Notes: a model not told the origin generated them from the sequence alone. A DNA stretch of 14,139 bases from Clostridiaceae bacterium (GCA_016281115.1 JAEEHZ010000106.1:1-14139); one strand, 5' to 3'; shown: positions 1 through 7,514, numbered from the stretch's first letter. Made by a program: numbers and translations.

Positions 1-1
1 A

Positions 2-172
2 GATACAATCAGCACATTGAAACACAACGGCTTTAGATGGTCTCCAAAAAACAAAGTTTGGGTATGCTACAACACAGCAAACGGCGAGTATTCATTAAAA
101 CGTGTTGCAGAAAAGCTCGGCTGGAAGAAAGGCGATTCAAAAGAATCTGCTGATGATACGGAGGGCGTGTAG
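2..172 (+). CDS. C-terminal end of an unidentified phage protein (5'-truncated)
   Basis: An open frame enters from the left edge and stops at 170-172, giving 56 visible residues. The readable part includes HNGFRWSPKNKVWVCYN, followed by a basic stretch and an acidic tail. The pattern 'xGFRWSPxxKxW' is known from the C-terminal ends of polyvalent and antirestriction-type proteins (DUF3560-like), where it forms a small alpha/beta module. From family knowledge I infer that this is the tail of another large polyvalent or DNA-processing protein. Its catalytic part lies outside the window, so no function can be given. The next gene starts 44 nt downstream on the same strand, which suggests one operon. 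Confidence 0.6.
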   Translation, partial: DTISTLKHNGFRWSPKNKVWVCYNTANGEYSLKRVAEKLGWKKGDSKESADDTEGV

Positions 173-216
173 CTACAGAAAGCGAAGCGGAAGAACACCA
201 GAATAGAAGTGATGCA

Positions 217-1980
217 ATGATGGGCAACCAGAACGCTAAGAAAGGAATTGCAGCTCGCTTGCGTGAACAGTTTACAGAAAATACAAATAAGTATCTCGGT
301 ATGTCTTTTGAAAACAAGGCTACAGGCATTGAAGCTGTTTTTTCAAAAGAAAGTCAAAAGGAATTAAAAAGTCGAACTGATAATACAAAAGAAAACGGAT
401 TTACGTTACAAGAACATTTTGAAGTGGCTAATCAAATAAAAGAGCTATTTGAAAATGCTACACTTGAAAACACTCACAATGACACAAAGCACGGCGAAAC
501 CAATGTGAAAATCGAACGATTCTTGAGCAAAGAAATCACTTTAAAGTCGGGAAAGAAAGTACAGGCTTGTATCACAGTTAAACATTCTCTTGATAAAGAC
601 GGCAGAATTATCTACTCACTTGAAGCAATGGACATAAAAAATGCCCTTGAGAAAACAAGGGCGAAGGGGCAGCCGATTAATCGGACTGTCCACACATCTA
701 ATAATATATCACAAACTGGTAAAAATTCAAGCGGAATTGATGATATACGCAAAAATTATGAATCGGCAAAATCAGTTTCCGGCAATAAGAAAACGATTCA
801 TTTAGGCGATGAAAAAATTAAATGTCATTACAAGCTTGTGGAAGCTGATACACCGACGGCAAGCCATGACGAAAACACATACAAGCCAACAGAAGGTTTC
901 CCACAAACAAAAGGCTCAACCGCAAATGATAGAAACTATCAAACAGATAAAGATGCACAGGAAAGTGTAAGACATATCGCTGCAAACTATAACGGTTTAG
1001 CTATTTCTGATTGCCCGGTAGTAACCAAAGACGGTATTGTTTTGTCAGGTAATAACAGAACAATGTCTTCTAAACTTGCAGCCAAAAACGGCACAGACGG
1101 TGCATATATGGATGCACTCAAAGAAGAATGTGAAGAATACGGCTTTGATGAAGACGATTTGAAACAGTTCAAGCATCCGCGCCTGATTCTGGAAATGGAC
1201 GAATACAACGGTAATTATTCAACGAATGATTTTGCCAAATTCAACAAAGACGGTAAAAAAACAATGAATAACACAGAAAAAGCCGTCAAAATCTCCAAGA
1301 CAATTGATGAAAAAGCAATTACAGATATTGCCGAAACAATGAGTGAGTATGAAACTTTAGGCGAGCTTTATGATAACAAAAAAGCTGCAATGAACCTTGC
1401 TACAACACTTGTTACCAGCGGCATTATTGACCGTAATGAGCTTGCTCAATACTACACAGAAGACAACGGCTTTTCTGAAACTGGAAAAGACTTTATTGAA
1501 ACGGCCCTTGTTGGAAGTGTTCTTACAGAAGACAATATTAGAGGAGTTTCAGGAGCAGGCGGCAAAGAAATTCGTAAAAAGCTTGTAAGGGCCATACTTC
1601 CATTGATTGAAAACAAGGGTACAGGAAATGAATATTCATTCAACAAAGAATTGAATGAAGCTGTAAAGATTGCCGTTGAAGTTTCAAAGAACCATGACAA
1701 ATTCAAGAACACAGACGAATATTTTGCGCAAGGCGATTTGTTTGGCGGAAATAAAAAAGACCCGTTGACAAAAAAGCTTGCTGAAATAATTCACGATTCT
1801 ACACAGAAAGATTTTAACGAAAAGATGAAAGCAATTAATGCCGGTTTAAGACCTGCTGCAAGCGGTCAGTTTGATATGTTTTGCGGTGGTTGCGAATCAA
1901 AAGAAAGTATCATGTCAAGAATTCTTGATATAAAAGATACGGTTAAAAAGGCATTTAATTCTATTTTTGGGGGTAAATAA
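217..1980 (+). CDS. Polyvalent protein with LPD3-like and DdrB-like ParB-superfamily domains
   Basis: A 587-aa soluble protein. Residues about 62-140 resemble the LPD3-type domain of polyvalent proteins (a helix, then HGET...KIERF...GKKVQACITVKH...IIYSLEA). Residues about 203-290 match the DdrB-like ParB-superfamily domain: YKLVEA, SHD at 216-218, and SGNNRTM at 277-283, which corresponds to the GxxR nucleotide-binding box of ParB. A FAKFN...MNNTEKA segment near 340 fits the helical region that usually follows. Two peptides near the C-terminus, QGDLF (505-509) and QFDMF (551-555), resemble beta-sliding-clamp-binding motifs. The start is ATG 217 or ATG 220, with only a weak AGAAG upstream; no earlier in-frame start exists after the stop at 154-156. 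Proteins of this class are thought to be delivered with phage DNA. The exact biochemical activity is unknown. Confidence 0.75.
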   Translation: MMGNQNAKKGIAARLREQFTENTNKYLGMSFENKATGIEAVFSKESQKELKSRTDNTKENGFTLQEHFEVANQIKELFENATLENTHNDTKHGETNVKIERFLSKEITLKSGKKVQACITVKHSLDKDGRIIYSLEAMDIKNALEKTRAKGQPINRTVHTSNNISQTGKNSSGIDDIRKNYESAKSVSGNKKTIHLGDEKIKCHYKLVEADTPTASHDENTYKPTEGFPQTKGSTANDRNYQTDKDAQESVRHIAANYNGLAISDCPVVTKDGIVLSGNNRTMSSKLAAKNGTDGAYMDALKEECEEYGFDEDDLKQFKHPRLILEMDEYNGNYSTNDFAKFNKDGKKTMNNTEKAVKISKTIDEKAITDIAETMSEYETLGELYDNKKAAMNLATTLVTSGIIDRNELAQYYTEDNGFSETGKDFIETALVGSVLTEDNIRGVSGAGGKEIRKKLVRAILPLIENKGTGNEYSFNKELNEAVKIAVEVSKNHDKFKNTDEYFAQGDLFGGNKKDPLTKKLAEIIHDSTQKDFNEKMKAINAGLRPAASGQFDMFCGGCESKESIMSRILDIKDTVKKAFNSIFGGK

Positions 1981-2231
1981 TGGTACTTAATTGCAATATA
2001 ACATTTTATCCAAACGAATTTCTGGATGAATACCCACAATTACAGCTCAAGAATATTTATTCTTTATTCAGACATGGACAGTATAACGCAAAATTTGCTG
2101 ATACTGAATTAGATTTGTATTACCACTGGATAAAAGAAAAAGACGAAGAAATTACAGCCTTGTACAGTGAGATAAAAGCGGCAATTGCGCCATATTTAGC
2201 GCCAGAAAGTTCAGGCATGTATTCCGTGTAA
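1980..2231 (+). CDS. Small hypothetical protein, upstream partner of the Zeta-type gene
   Basis: An 83-aa protein whose ATG overlaps the stop of the preceding gene by one base (TAATG), so translation is probably coupled. It is rich in acidic and aromatic residues. The part from residue 36 to 73 (LYYHWIKEKDEEITALYSEIK and onward) looks helical. It has no signal peptide or membrane span. I do not recognise a family. It sits directly before a Zeta-toxin-domain gene, the place where the roughly 90-aa helical Epsilon antitoxin sits in classical Epsilon/Zeta operons. An antitoxin or inhibitor role is therefore possible, but rests only on position, size and predicted helicity. Confidence 0.6.
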   Translation: MVLNCNITFYPNEFLDEYPQLQLKNIYSLFRHGQYNAKFADTELDLYYHWIKEKDEEITALYSEIKAAIAPYLAPESSGMYSV

Positions 2232-2257
2232 GAATAAATGGAGAGTAAACAAGTTCT

Positions 2258-4096
2258 ATGACAATAATTGATTTTGACGTATTGAAAAGTTTTGCTGATA
2301 GTTTTGGATATGATATTGTAATAGAAAAGCGTGTCAACGGACGGAACATAGCAAAGCTGATAAAGCGCCGTGTTCAAGATAAAAACGGTAAAATGACAAC
2401 TGTTTATGTTAAAAATGGTGAAGAAGTGAAAATTCACACAAACAGGAACGGCAAATTTGTAGGTGAAGTTGACATAACCGGCAAGACAAAACATATATTG
2501 GGAAGCAAAGTTAGTTTTTCAAATAAGAACGGCAAAAATCAGAACGGTTTTATTGTTGAATCAAGAAATAACATGGATGTAATACAGGATATTCACGGCG
2601 TTAAGCATTTTGTTCCGCACGACGCTATTCAGGTAAAGCATCTAACGCCGGAAACAATCAATAAAAAAATGTCTGCAAAAGATTTTAATGCTGCTGAATA
2701 TAACCGTAAATATGATGATTTTGAAGCAAACGGAAGCTATAAAGGCATTGACTATTCTCTACAAAAATTCATAAGCGGCCTGAAAGACACGCATCCAGAA
2801 ATTGAGCAGCGAATAAACTATGATATTAAAAGAGCTGAATCAAAACCCGAAACGATTTCGCTTTACAGGTTGAGCGGAGAGGGCGCGGAAGCTGTTTATT
2901 CTAAAGAACGGGAAGAAATACATAAAAAGATTATGGCTGAATTTTTTACGCCAGAAAAAATATGGAATACAACGCCCATAGGAAACGAAAAACCGAAATT
3001 CCTTATTTTAGGTGGCAGAGGCGGAAGCGGCAAATCAGCCTTTAATGCAGATGAACATCCTGAATCCGGTGTATATTCAGAGAAAAACGTAATAAAGGTT
3101 GACCCTGACGAATTAAAAGAAAAGCTTGCAAACCTGACAGAAAAAGAGGGTTGGCAGGGTTATATGGCGGCGGCTTATCACGAAGAATCAAGCGATTTAT
3201 CAAAGAAAATAATGAAACAAGCAGTTTTAATGAACTTGAATGTTGTCATGGATATTACAATGTCGAATGCAGACAAGCAAATTGAAGAATTGGAACTTGC
3301 TCATTCATACGGATATGAAACAGGCGTTCATTATATGCACGTACCGAAACAAGACAGTTTCCGGCGCGCGATGTGTAGATATTGCGAAAACAAAAAGACA
3401 AAAGAATTTGATTATTCCGGGAGACTTGTTCCGCCGAGCGTATTATTGAGCATGGTTAATAATGAAGAAAACTTTGAAAAAATCAAAAAGTATGCTGATA
3501 ATTGGAGTTTTTGGAACAATTTTATTCCGTGGAAGAATCCAGACGGCACAAAAAACGGAGCTGTTAAAATTTGCGAAGGTGGAAAGCAGAAGAACAACAA
3601 CAAAGTATCAAGCGATGAAGTAAAGCATGACGGCGAATTTGTTCTTACAAAATCCGGCAGCAAAGATTTTGGAGAAATTACGCCTGAAATTGCCCGAAAA
3701 ATCAGACGGCAAGCAGGAAAAATCAGATTAAGAGTAGGTCAACAAGAAGGAAATCCAGAAGATTTTGGAGAATTGCATTTAGAGAGAAATGCAAGGTTGA
3801 AAGACTTGCAAAGTGCAGGGTTTAACAATGCAAGAGATTTTACAGAATTCGTTTGCTCTGATTATGATGCTATTTATCCAAATGGAAAAGGCTTGATTAT
3901 TTATAAAAGAGGTAAAAAACACAACCAACTTTATATTGAACTGACACCATCAAAAAACAGCAATGATTTTTATGATGTTAAAACAGGAGTTGCAAGCAAC
4001 CGTGAACAGATGAAAAATAAAACGCCGTTATGGACAAAATCCGATAACGGCATCAAAGAATCAGAAACGGAAAGAGCGCATGTCAATCAATTCTAA
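2258..4096 (+). CDS. Zeta-toxin-like kinase fused to a BECR-type nuclease domain
   Basis: A 612-aa protein in three parts. Residues about 30-130 form a basic, beta-rich N-terminal region (KNGKMTTVYVKNGEE, then a small barrel-like segment). Residues about 245-400 are a Zeta-toxin-type kinase: Walker A GGRGGSGKS at 252-260, VDPDELK at 281-287, HEESS at 308-312, a basic R369/R370, and GRLVPP at 388-393, the expected order for this family. Zeta kinases phosphorylate UDP-N-acetylglucosamine or related nucleotide sugars. Residues about 470-592 resemble the phage BECR nuclease domains (GKIRLRVG, FGELHLERN, YIEL, YDVKTGV, KNKTPLW). One His common in relatives appears to be Asn here (ERNAR), so activity is uncertain. 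The GGAGAG Shine-Dalgarno lies 12 nt from the ATG, unusually far, which may lower expression. It ends the cargo block and is followed by a 205-nt AT-rich gap. Confidence 0.8.
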   Translation: MTIIDFDVLKSFADSFGYDIVIEKRVNGRNIAKLIKRRVQDKNGKMTTVYVKNGEEVKIHTNRNGKFVGEVDITGKTKHILGSKVSFSNKNGKNQNGFIVESRNNMDVIQDIHGVKHFVPHDAIQVKHLTPETINKKMSAKDFNAAEYNRKYDDFEANGSYKGIDYSLQKFISGLKDTHPEIEQRINYDIKRAESKPETISLYRLSGEGAEAVYSKEREEIHKKIMAEFFTPEKIWNTTPIGNEKPKFLILGGRGGSGKSAFNADEHPESGVYSEKNVIKVDPDELKEKLANLTEKEGWQGYMAAAYHEESSDLSKKIMKQAVLMNLNVVMDITMSNADKQIEELELAHSYGYETGVHYMHVPKQDSFRRAMCRYCENKKTKEFDYSGRLVPPSVLLSMVNNEENFEKIKKYADNWSFWNNFIPWKNPDGTKNGAVKICEGGKQKNNNKVSSDEVKHDGEFVLTKSGSKDFGEITPEIARKIRRQAGKIRLRVGQQEGNPEDFGELHLERNARLKDLQSAGFNNARDFTEFVCSDYDAIYPNGKGLIIYKRGKKHNQLYIELTPSKNSNDFYDVKTGVASNREQMKNKTPLWTKSDNGIKESETERAHVNQF

Positions 4097-4238
4097 AACG
4101 AATCCCCCTTGCGCGGTCTGGTGGGCATTTCTGACAATTTCAATATACCATAATTTGCGGAAAAGTCAATGTTTACGAAAAACAAAATGCTTGTCGATAA
4201 TATATATGTATATATAAATATATTTAATAAAAAAGTAT
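4097..4238. other. AT-rich intergenic region before promoter P1
   Basis: About 140 nt without a supported gene. It begins with a short GC-richer patch (about 4101-4127) and becomes almost pure A/T between about 4195 and 4235, with alternating TA runs. I see no convincing hairpin with a T-run to end the upstream operon. The AT tract directly precedes the -35 of P1 and could act as an UP-type element or a curved-DNA regulatory site. That is an inference from composition only. Confidence 0.4.
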
Positions 4239-4268
4239 TTGACAAAATAGAGATTTTAGATATATACT
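4239..4268 (+). promoter_or_regulatory. Sigma70-type promoter P1 for the 74-aa gene
   Basis: A perfect -35 TTGACA (4239-4244) is followed after 18 nt by TATACT (4263-4268), with A/T-rich DNA upstream. A start site near 4275 would leave a leader of about 27 nt before the ATG at 4302. The strong housekeeping-type match suggests expression by unmodified host RNA polymerase, possibly also in a lysogen. Confidence 0.75.
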
Positions 4269-4301
4269 AAATTGTAGACAGGATAAAAGAGAGGTGTTGA
4301 T

Positions 4302-4526
4302 ATGGGAGAATGTTTCTTAAAAGACGATTTTAACGATCCAACTTTGGTTTATCACATTATCAGACCGGCAAAGCCTGAAAAATACATCAAAGATACAGCC
4401 CTTAACAAAGACGATATGAAAGACCCAAATAATTTTGGCAGCCCTGAATTTTCTGCATGGGTTTTAGAATGTATCGAAAATGGGAAAAAGATTAGTCAGA
4501 AAGCTAAAGAAGCCAAAGCATGTTGA
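4302..4526 (+). CDS. Small hypothetical protein in its own transcription unit (moron-like)
   Basis: A 74-aa soluble protein with a strong Shine-Dalgarno (GAGAGGTG, 4289-4296) 5 nt before the ATG. The N-terminal half contains PTLVYHIIRPAKPEKY; the rest is rich in Lys, Asp and Asn and ends in a Lys/Ala-rich helix. There is no recognisable domain, signal peptide or membrane segment. It is flanked by its own consensus promoter upstream and an intrinsic terminator downstream, and it separates the cargo block from the head genes. This is the usual layout of a 'moron', an extra gene in a phage genome with independent expression. Such genes often alter the host or exclude other phages, but the sequence does not show what this one does. 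Confidence 0.7.
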   Translation: MGECFLKDDFNDPTLVYHIIRPAKPEKYIKDTALNKDDMKDPNNFGSPEFSAWVLECIENGKKISQKAKEAKAC

Positions 4527-4538
4527 TAAACTCTTTAG

Positions 4539-4567
4539 TTGACAACACTGAAATATAAATATATTAT
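4539..4567 (+). promoter_or_regulatory. Sigma70-type promoter P2 upstream of the head operon
   Basis: TTGACA (4539-4544), then exactly 17 nt, then TATTAT (4562-4567): near-perfect elements with optimal spacing. Transcription would start near 4574, after the 74-aa gene has ended. The first structure encountered is the terminator hairpin at 4590-4620, only about 15 nt into the RNA. P2 is the only good promoter I see directly before the protease and capsid genes. Confidence 0.7.
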
Positions 4568-4589
4568 GACACTATAGATTTGTCTTGCA

Positions 4590-4625
4590 AAGGCAGTCGT
4601 ACTTTATGTATGGCTGCCTTTTTTT
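4590..4625 (+). terminator. Strong intrinsic terminator between P2 and the protease gene
   Basis: A 13-bp stem pairs AAGGCAGTCGTAC (4590-4602) with GTATGGCTGCCTT (4608-4620). Two of the pairs are G-T wobbles and the loop is 5 nt (TTTAT). It is followed by T-run bases to 4625, seven consecutive T counting the end of the stem. It should end transcripts of the 74-aa gene. It also lies between P2 and the head genes, so expression of those genes needs read-through or antitermination. Confidence 0.85.
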
Positions 4626-4646
4626 ATGGTCAGCCAAGAGGATTTT

Positions 4647-6029
4647 ATGGCTGATTCTTTGATAGACATTTCAGTTCCATTTATTATATGTAAATCACTG
4701 GAAGAAGGTTTTGATAATGACGGCAATTACATTTTTGAAACCGAAGCATCAAACGAAAACTTAGACCTTCAAAATCAAATCACACAGCAAACAGCCCTAT
4801 TAGATTCTAAAGAATACTTTCTTTCAAATGGTGTAGTTTCCGACGATCACCAGCATAAAAAAAGATTGCCTGACGGCACAATTGAAACTGATAAATCAAA
4901 AATAATTGGTGAACCCATTTCAGTAAGAACAGAAGGCAAAAGAACTTTTGTAAAAGGCAAATTGTATGGCGCTGTAGATGCAGCAAAACCTTTTATTACT
5001 TTACTTAAAGCTCATTCATCAAGAGTCAAAGCATCAATCGGCGGAATAATGCCGCGCATTGTTAAAAACCCGGACGGCACAGAAACAATAACATCATTTT
5101 TATGGAACGATATGGCCCTGACTGTATCTCCGGTTAATTATACAGTCGGGAGCGCATGTTTTGCTAAATCTTTGACAAATGCCGAATTCTGCAAAGCTTT
5201 AGCAGCAGAAAGCCCGGCAGGGATGGCATTACAGCACGAAGACTTAGAGCCACATATTACACAGGCACAGCTTGCAAAAGACAGTGAAATTGAAAAGAAC
5301 AATGACAAAAATGAAGCATTGATAAAAAACTGTTTAACAGAAATTAAAAATAAAAAACTACAGTCAAATGAAGCTGAAATAACAAACTACCTAATTTATC
5401 ACGGTATGAATAAACACACAGCACAGGCTGCGGCTTGTGAAATTATAAAGCAAGGAGGGCCAATTATGGCTAAGAGCTGGTTCAGACAGCAGCTTGATGA
5501 AGTCTTTCAGAAATCGTTGCCTGACAACGAAAAACCAAAGAAAGATGATGAAGCTGTTAATGAAGACGATCTTGATTTGGATGGAATCAATGATAACGAA
5601 GATGAAAATGACGAAGACGATGTTGAAAAATCAATTGTCGACATGACTTCGATTCTGAAATCGGTTGATGCAGAAATGACTGCAATGCGCCAGACAATCG
5701 AAACTCAAAAAGCACAGATCGAAGAATTGCAGGGTGCTGTTCTCGATGTAACAAAGTCTTTTTCTTCTTATCTTGAAAAACCAAACACACGTCAAACTGT
5801 TATTCAGAAAAGCATGACAAACACACAGCAGGTAAATAAGGCAGCAAAGCCCGATACAGCTGATTTTGATGTTTTGAAATCTGCTTTGATGAAAGCAAGT
5901 CACGAAGGAAAAATTGGAGTTGAGACTGTTCAGCTTTACAGTAGCGAATTCCAGAAGGCAATGAAAGGCGAAACTGTGAACCCAAAGGTTATGCAGGATA
6001 TTTGCCGTTTCGTAAACGCCAATAAATAA
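4647..6029 (+). CDS. Prohead protease with C-terminal scaffold domain
   Basis: A 460-aa protein. I place the start at ATG 4647, which has AAGAGG 5 nt upstream. An in-frame ATG at 4626 lies directly against the terminator T-run with no ribosome binding site. The N-terminal part (about 1-180) has the pattern of phage prohead proteases of the herpesvirus-like Ser/His type: His68/His70 in SDDHQHK, the likely nucleophile Ser130 in KASIGG, and DMALTVSPVN (155-164), the strand that usually precedes the end of the domain. Residues about 225-270 are a charged linker. From Met274 onward comes a scaffold-like part: a very acidic stretch followed by a coiled-coil segment (MRQTIETQKAQIEELQ). The protease would cleave scaffold and capsid proteins during maturation. 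The capsid gene follows 11 nt later, the standard order. Confidence 0.85.
   Translation: MADSLIDISVPFIICKSLEEGFDNDGNYIFETEASNENLDLQNQITQQTALLDSKEYFLSNGVVSDDHQHKKRLPDGTIETDKSKIIGEPISVRTEGKRTFVKGKLYGAVDAAKPFITLLKAHSSRVKASIGGIMPRIVKNPDGTETITSFLWNDMALTVSPVNYTVGSACFAKSLTNAEFCKALAAESPAGMALQHEDLEPHITQAQLAKDSEIEKNNDKNEALIKNCLTEIKNKKLQSNEAEITNYLIYHGMNKHTAQAAACEIIKQGGPIMAKSWFRQQLDEVFQKSLPDNEKPKKDDEAVNEDDLDLDGINDNEDENDEDDVEKSIVDMTSILKSVDAEMTAMRQTIETQKAQIEELQGAVLDVTKSFSSYLEKPNTRQTVIQKSMTNTQQVNKAAKPDTADFDVLKSALMKASHEGKIGVETVQLYSSEFQKAMKGETVNPKVMQDICRFVNANK
5466..6029 (+). CDS. Nested scaffold protein (internal in-frame start in the protease gene)
   Basis: An ATG at 5466, in frame with the protease, is preceded by AAGGAGGG (5452-5459), the best Shine-Dalgarno match in the window, at a 6-nt distance. 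Independent initiation would give a 187-aa protein starting MAKSWFRQQLDEVFQKS. It contains an Asp/Glu-rich block (about residues 35-60), a coiled coil (about 65-105) and a helical C-terminus, as expected for a scaffolding protein. The lambda C/Nu3 pair is a known precedent, where the scaffold is made from the 3' part of the protease gene. An internal start lets the phage make far more scaffold than protease. The nested product is inferred from the ribosome binding site. Confidence 0.75.
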   Translation: MAKSWFRQQLDEVFQKSLPDNEKPKKDDEAVNEDDLDLDGINDNEDENDEDDVEKSIVDMTSILKSVDAEMTAMRQTIETQKAQIEELQGAVLDVTKSFSSYLEKPNTRQTVIQKSMTNTQQVNKAAKPDTADFDVLKSALMKASHEGKIGVETVQLYSSEFQKAMKGETVNPKVMQDICRFVNANK

Positions 6030-6040
6030 GGGAGCGTATC

Positions 6041-7489
6041 ATGGGATTTTTTGATCAGCCAGAAGAAAACGAATTTGATACAAGTGTTCAGAACGAAGTG
6101 CTTGAAAAAGCTCTTGAAGCAGGTTATGGCACTGATGCGGCAAAATTCACAGGTGGACGTGCATTGCAGCGCGAAGACCTTGAAGCAACATTGGTTTCTG
6201 TTCTCGATGTAAAACAGAAAGATTTGAAGCTTTTCCATAAACTTCACAAACAGAATGAAACATCAACAGTTCATCAGCTTGACCGTATGGTAGGCGTTGG
6301 TGATGATGAATTCCTTTTTGTTGGCGAAGGTGAGGAAGCTAAAGAAGCTGACGGCGAAATTGAAAGAAGAATCTTTCAGACAAAGTACATTTCTACAGAA
6401 TGGAAAGTCACACATCCAGCAACATTGACAAACAATGTTGAATCAGCAATTAACGTCCAGAAAATCGCCGGTACAACAAGAGTCGGTAAGGCTGTTGAGC
6501 GCGGTATTTTCCACGGCGATTCAACTGTAGTACCAAAACAGTTTGATGGTTTGCTTAAAACTTTGACTGATTCATCAAAGAACGCTGATTTAGCTAAAGA
6601 GCATCGTGCCGTATTGTTTGATGCACGCGGTCTTGAAATTGGTGAAAAAAACGACGCATTAAGCGTTAAATTTAATGAAGACACATTCAATGAAATTGCG
6701 GAAGAAGTATTCAACCGCGGTGGTGATCTTTCAGAAGCATACTTCCCTCCGGCTTTAGCTGGACAGTTCTGGAATTTGTTTAGTGACCGTTTGCGCTATT
6801 CGACAGGTGACACTCATACAGGACTTGAGAAATTGCCTGATATTTGCACTGGTATCGGTTCTACTATCAAAATTACAGACGATTGCGGTGCTGATAAGAT
6901 GTTTAAGGTCAAGGGCGAAGTTGTTGCAAAAGGTAATGGTGAAAAACGTCCAAACACACCAACAGGACTTACAGCCGTTGCATCAGCTGATTCAGCATCT
7001 AAATTTAACGGCTTTGCCGGTGATTATCTCTATGCTGTTCATGCGGTCAACTCATTCGGTATTTCAGCAGGTAAAGAAATTGCCGCCGCTGTTACAGTTG
7101 CAGCCGGTAGCAAGGTTACTCTGACAATCACACCTGATTCAAACGGCCCTAGACCTTCTGGTTTTATTATTACAAGAAGTGCTGCAGGCGGTTCAAAGCT
7201 CATGGAAATGGTTCGCATTAAGGCAAGCCCTGATGGAACTACAACATATATTGATTTGAACGAAGAACTGCCGGGAACTGGTTCAATCGTATTGCTTACG
7301 CCAGTTACCGATGAAATGATTCCTAACTTGTCATTTGCACAGCTTATGGGCCTGTCTAACTTTGACTTGCCAACAAACAATCAGTTGACACATCGCGGTG
7401 TAATTGCTGTTTACGGTAATGCAGAGTTGCGCGCGCCTGAACATTGTGCATTGATTAAGAATATTGGTTGCCGCGGCGGCTTGTATTAA
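6041..7489 (+). CDS. Major capsid protein (HK97 fold) with Ig/FN3-like insert
   Basis: A 482-aa protein translated from a GGGAG site 6 nt before the ATG. The N-terminal half has the sequence style of HK97-fold capsid proteins: ALQREDLEATL at 41-51, a STVHQLDRMVGVGDDEF segment, FVGEGEEA near 93-100, and AVERGIFHGDS near 151-161. Residues about 303-415 form a beta-rich insert that looks like an Ig/FN3-type domain (PNTPTGLTAV, YLYAVHAVNSFGISA, VTLTI, SGFIITRS, TTTYIDL). The chain then returns to the capsid core (TDEMIPNLSFAQ...THRGVIAVYGNAELRAPEHC). Such inserted domains in other capsid proteins lie on the outer surface. It forms the icosahedral shell together with the protease and scaffold encoded just upstream. 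I am confident of the family but cannot assign a close relative. Confidence 0.85.
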   Translation: MGFFDQPEENEFDTSVQNEVLEKALEAGYGTDAAKFTGGRALQREDLEATLVSVLDVKQKDLKLFHKLHKQNETSTVHQLDRMVGVGDDEFLFVGEGEEAKEADGEIERRIFQTKYISTEWKVTHPATLTNNVESAINVQKIAGTTRVGKAVERGIFHGDSTVVPKQFDGLLKTLTDSSKNADLAKEHRAVLFDARGLEIGEKNDALSVKFNEDTFNEIAEEVFNRGGDLSEAYFPPALAGQFWNLFSDRLRYSTGDTHTGLEKLPDICTGIGSTIKITDDCGADKMFKVKGEVVAKGNGEKRPNTPTGLTAVASADSASKFNGFAGDYLYAVHAVNSFGISAGKEIAAAVTVAAGSKVTLTITPDSNGPRPSGFIITRSAAGGSKLMEMVRIKASPDGTTTYIDLNEELPGTGSIVLLTPVTDEMIPNLSFAQLMGLSNFDLPTNNQLTHRGVIAVYGNAELRAPEHCALIKNIGCRGGLY

Positions 7490-7514
7490 ACCGGAATAAA
7501 CAAAAGGAGACTGT

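Noticed and set aside
4131..4154. CTGACA with CATAAT as a promoter
   Set aside because: The spacer is only 12 nt, too short for sigma70.
4172..4201. TTTACG/GATAAT as an additional promoter
   Set aside because: Both boxes are weak and lie in AT-rich DNA where such matches are expected by chance; P1 nearby is much better.
4195..4235. Alternating TA tract as a replication origin or perfect palindrome
   Set aside because: The two halves are not true inverted repeats and there are no iterons or DnaA-box-like sites; AT composition alone is not enough.
4626..4646. Upstream in-frame ATG for the prohead protease
   Set aside because: It abuts the terminator T-run and has no ribosome binding site; ATG 4647 has AAGAGG at a good distance.
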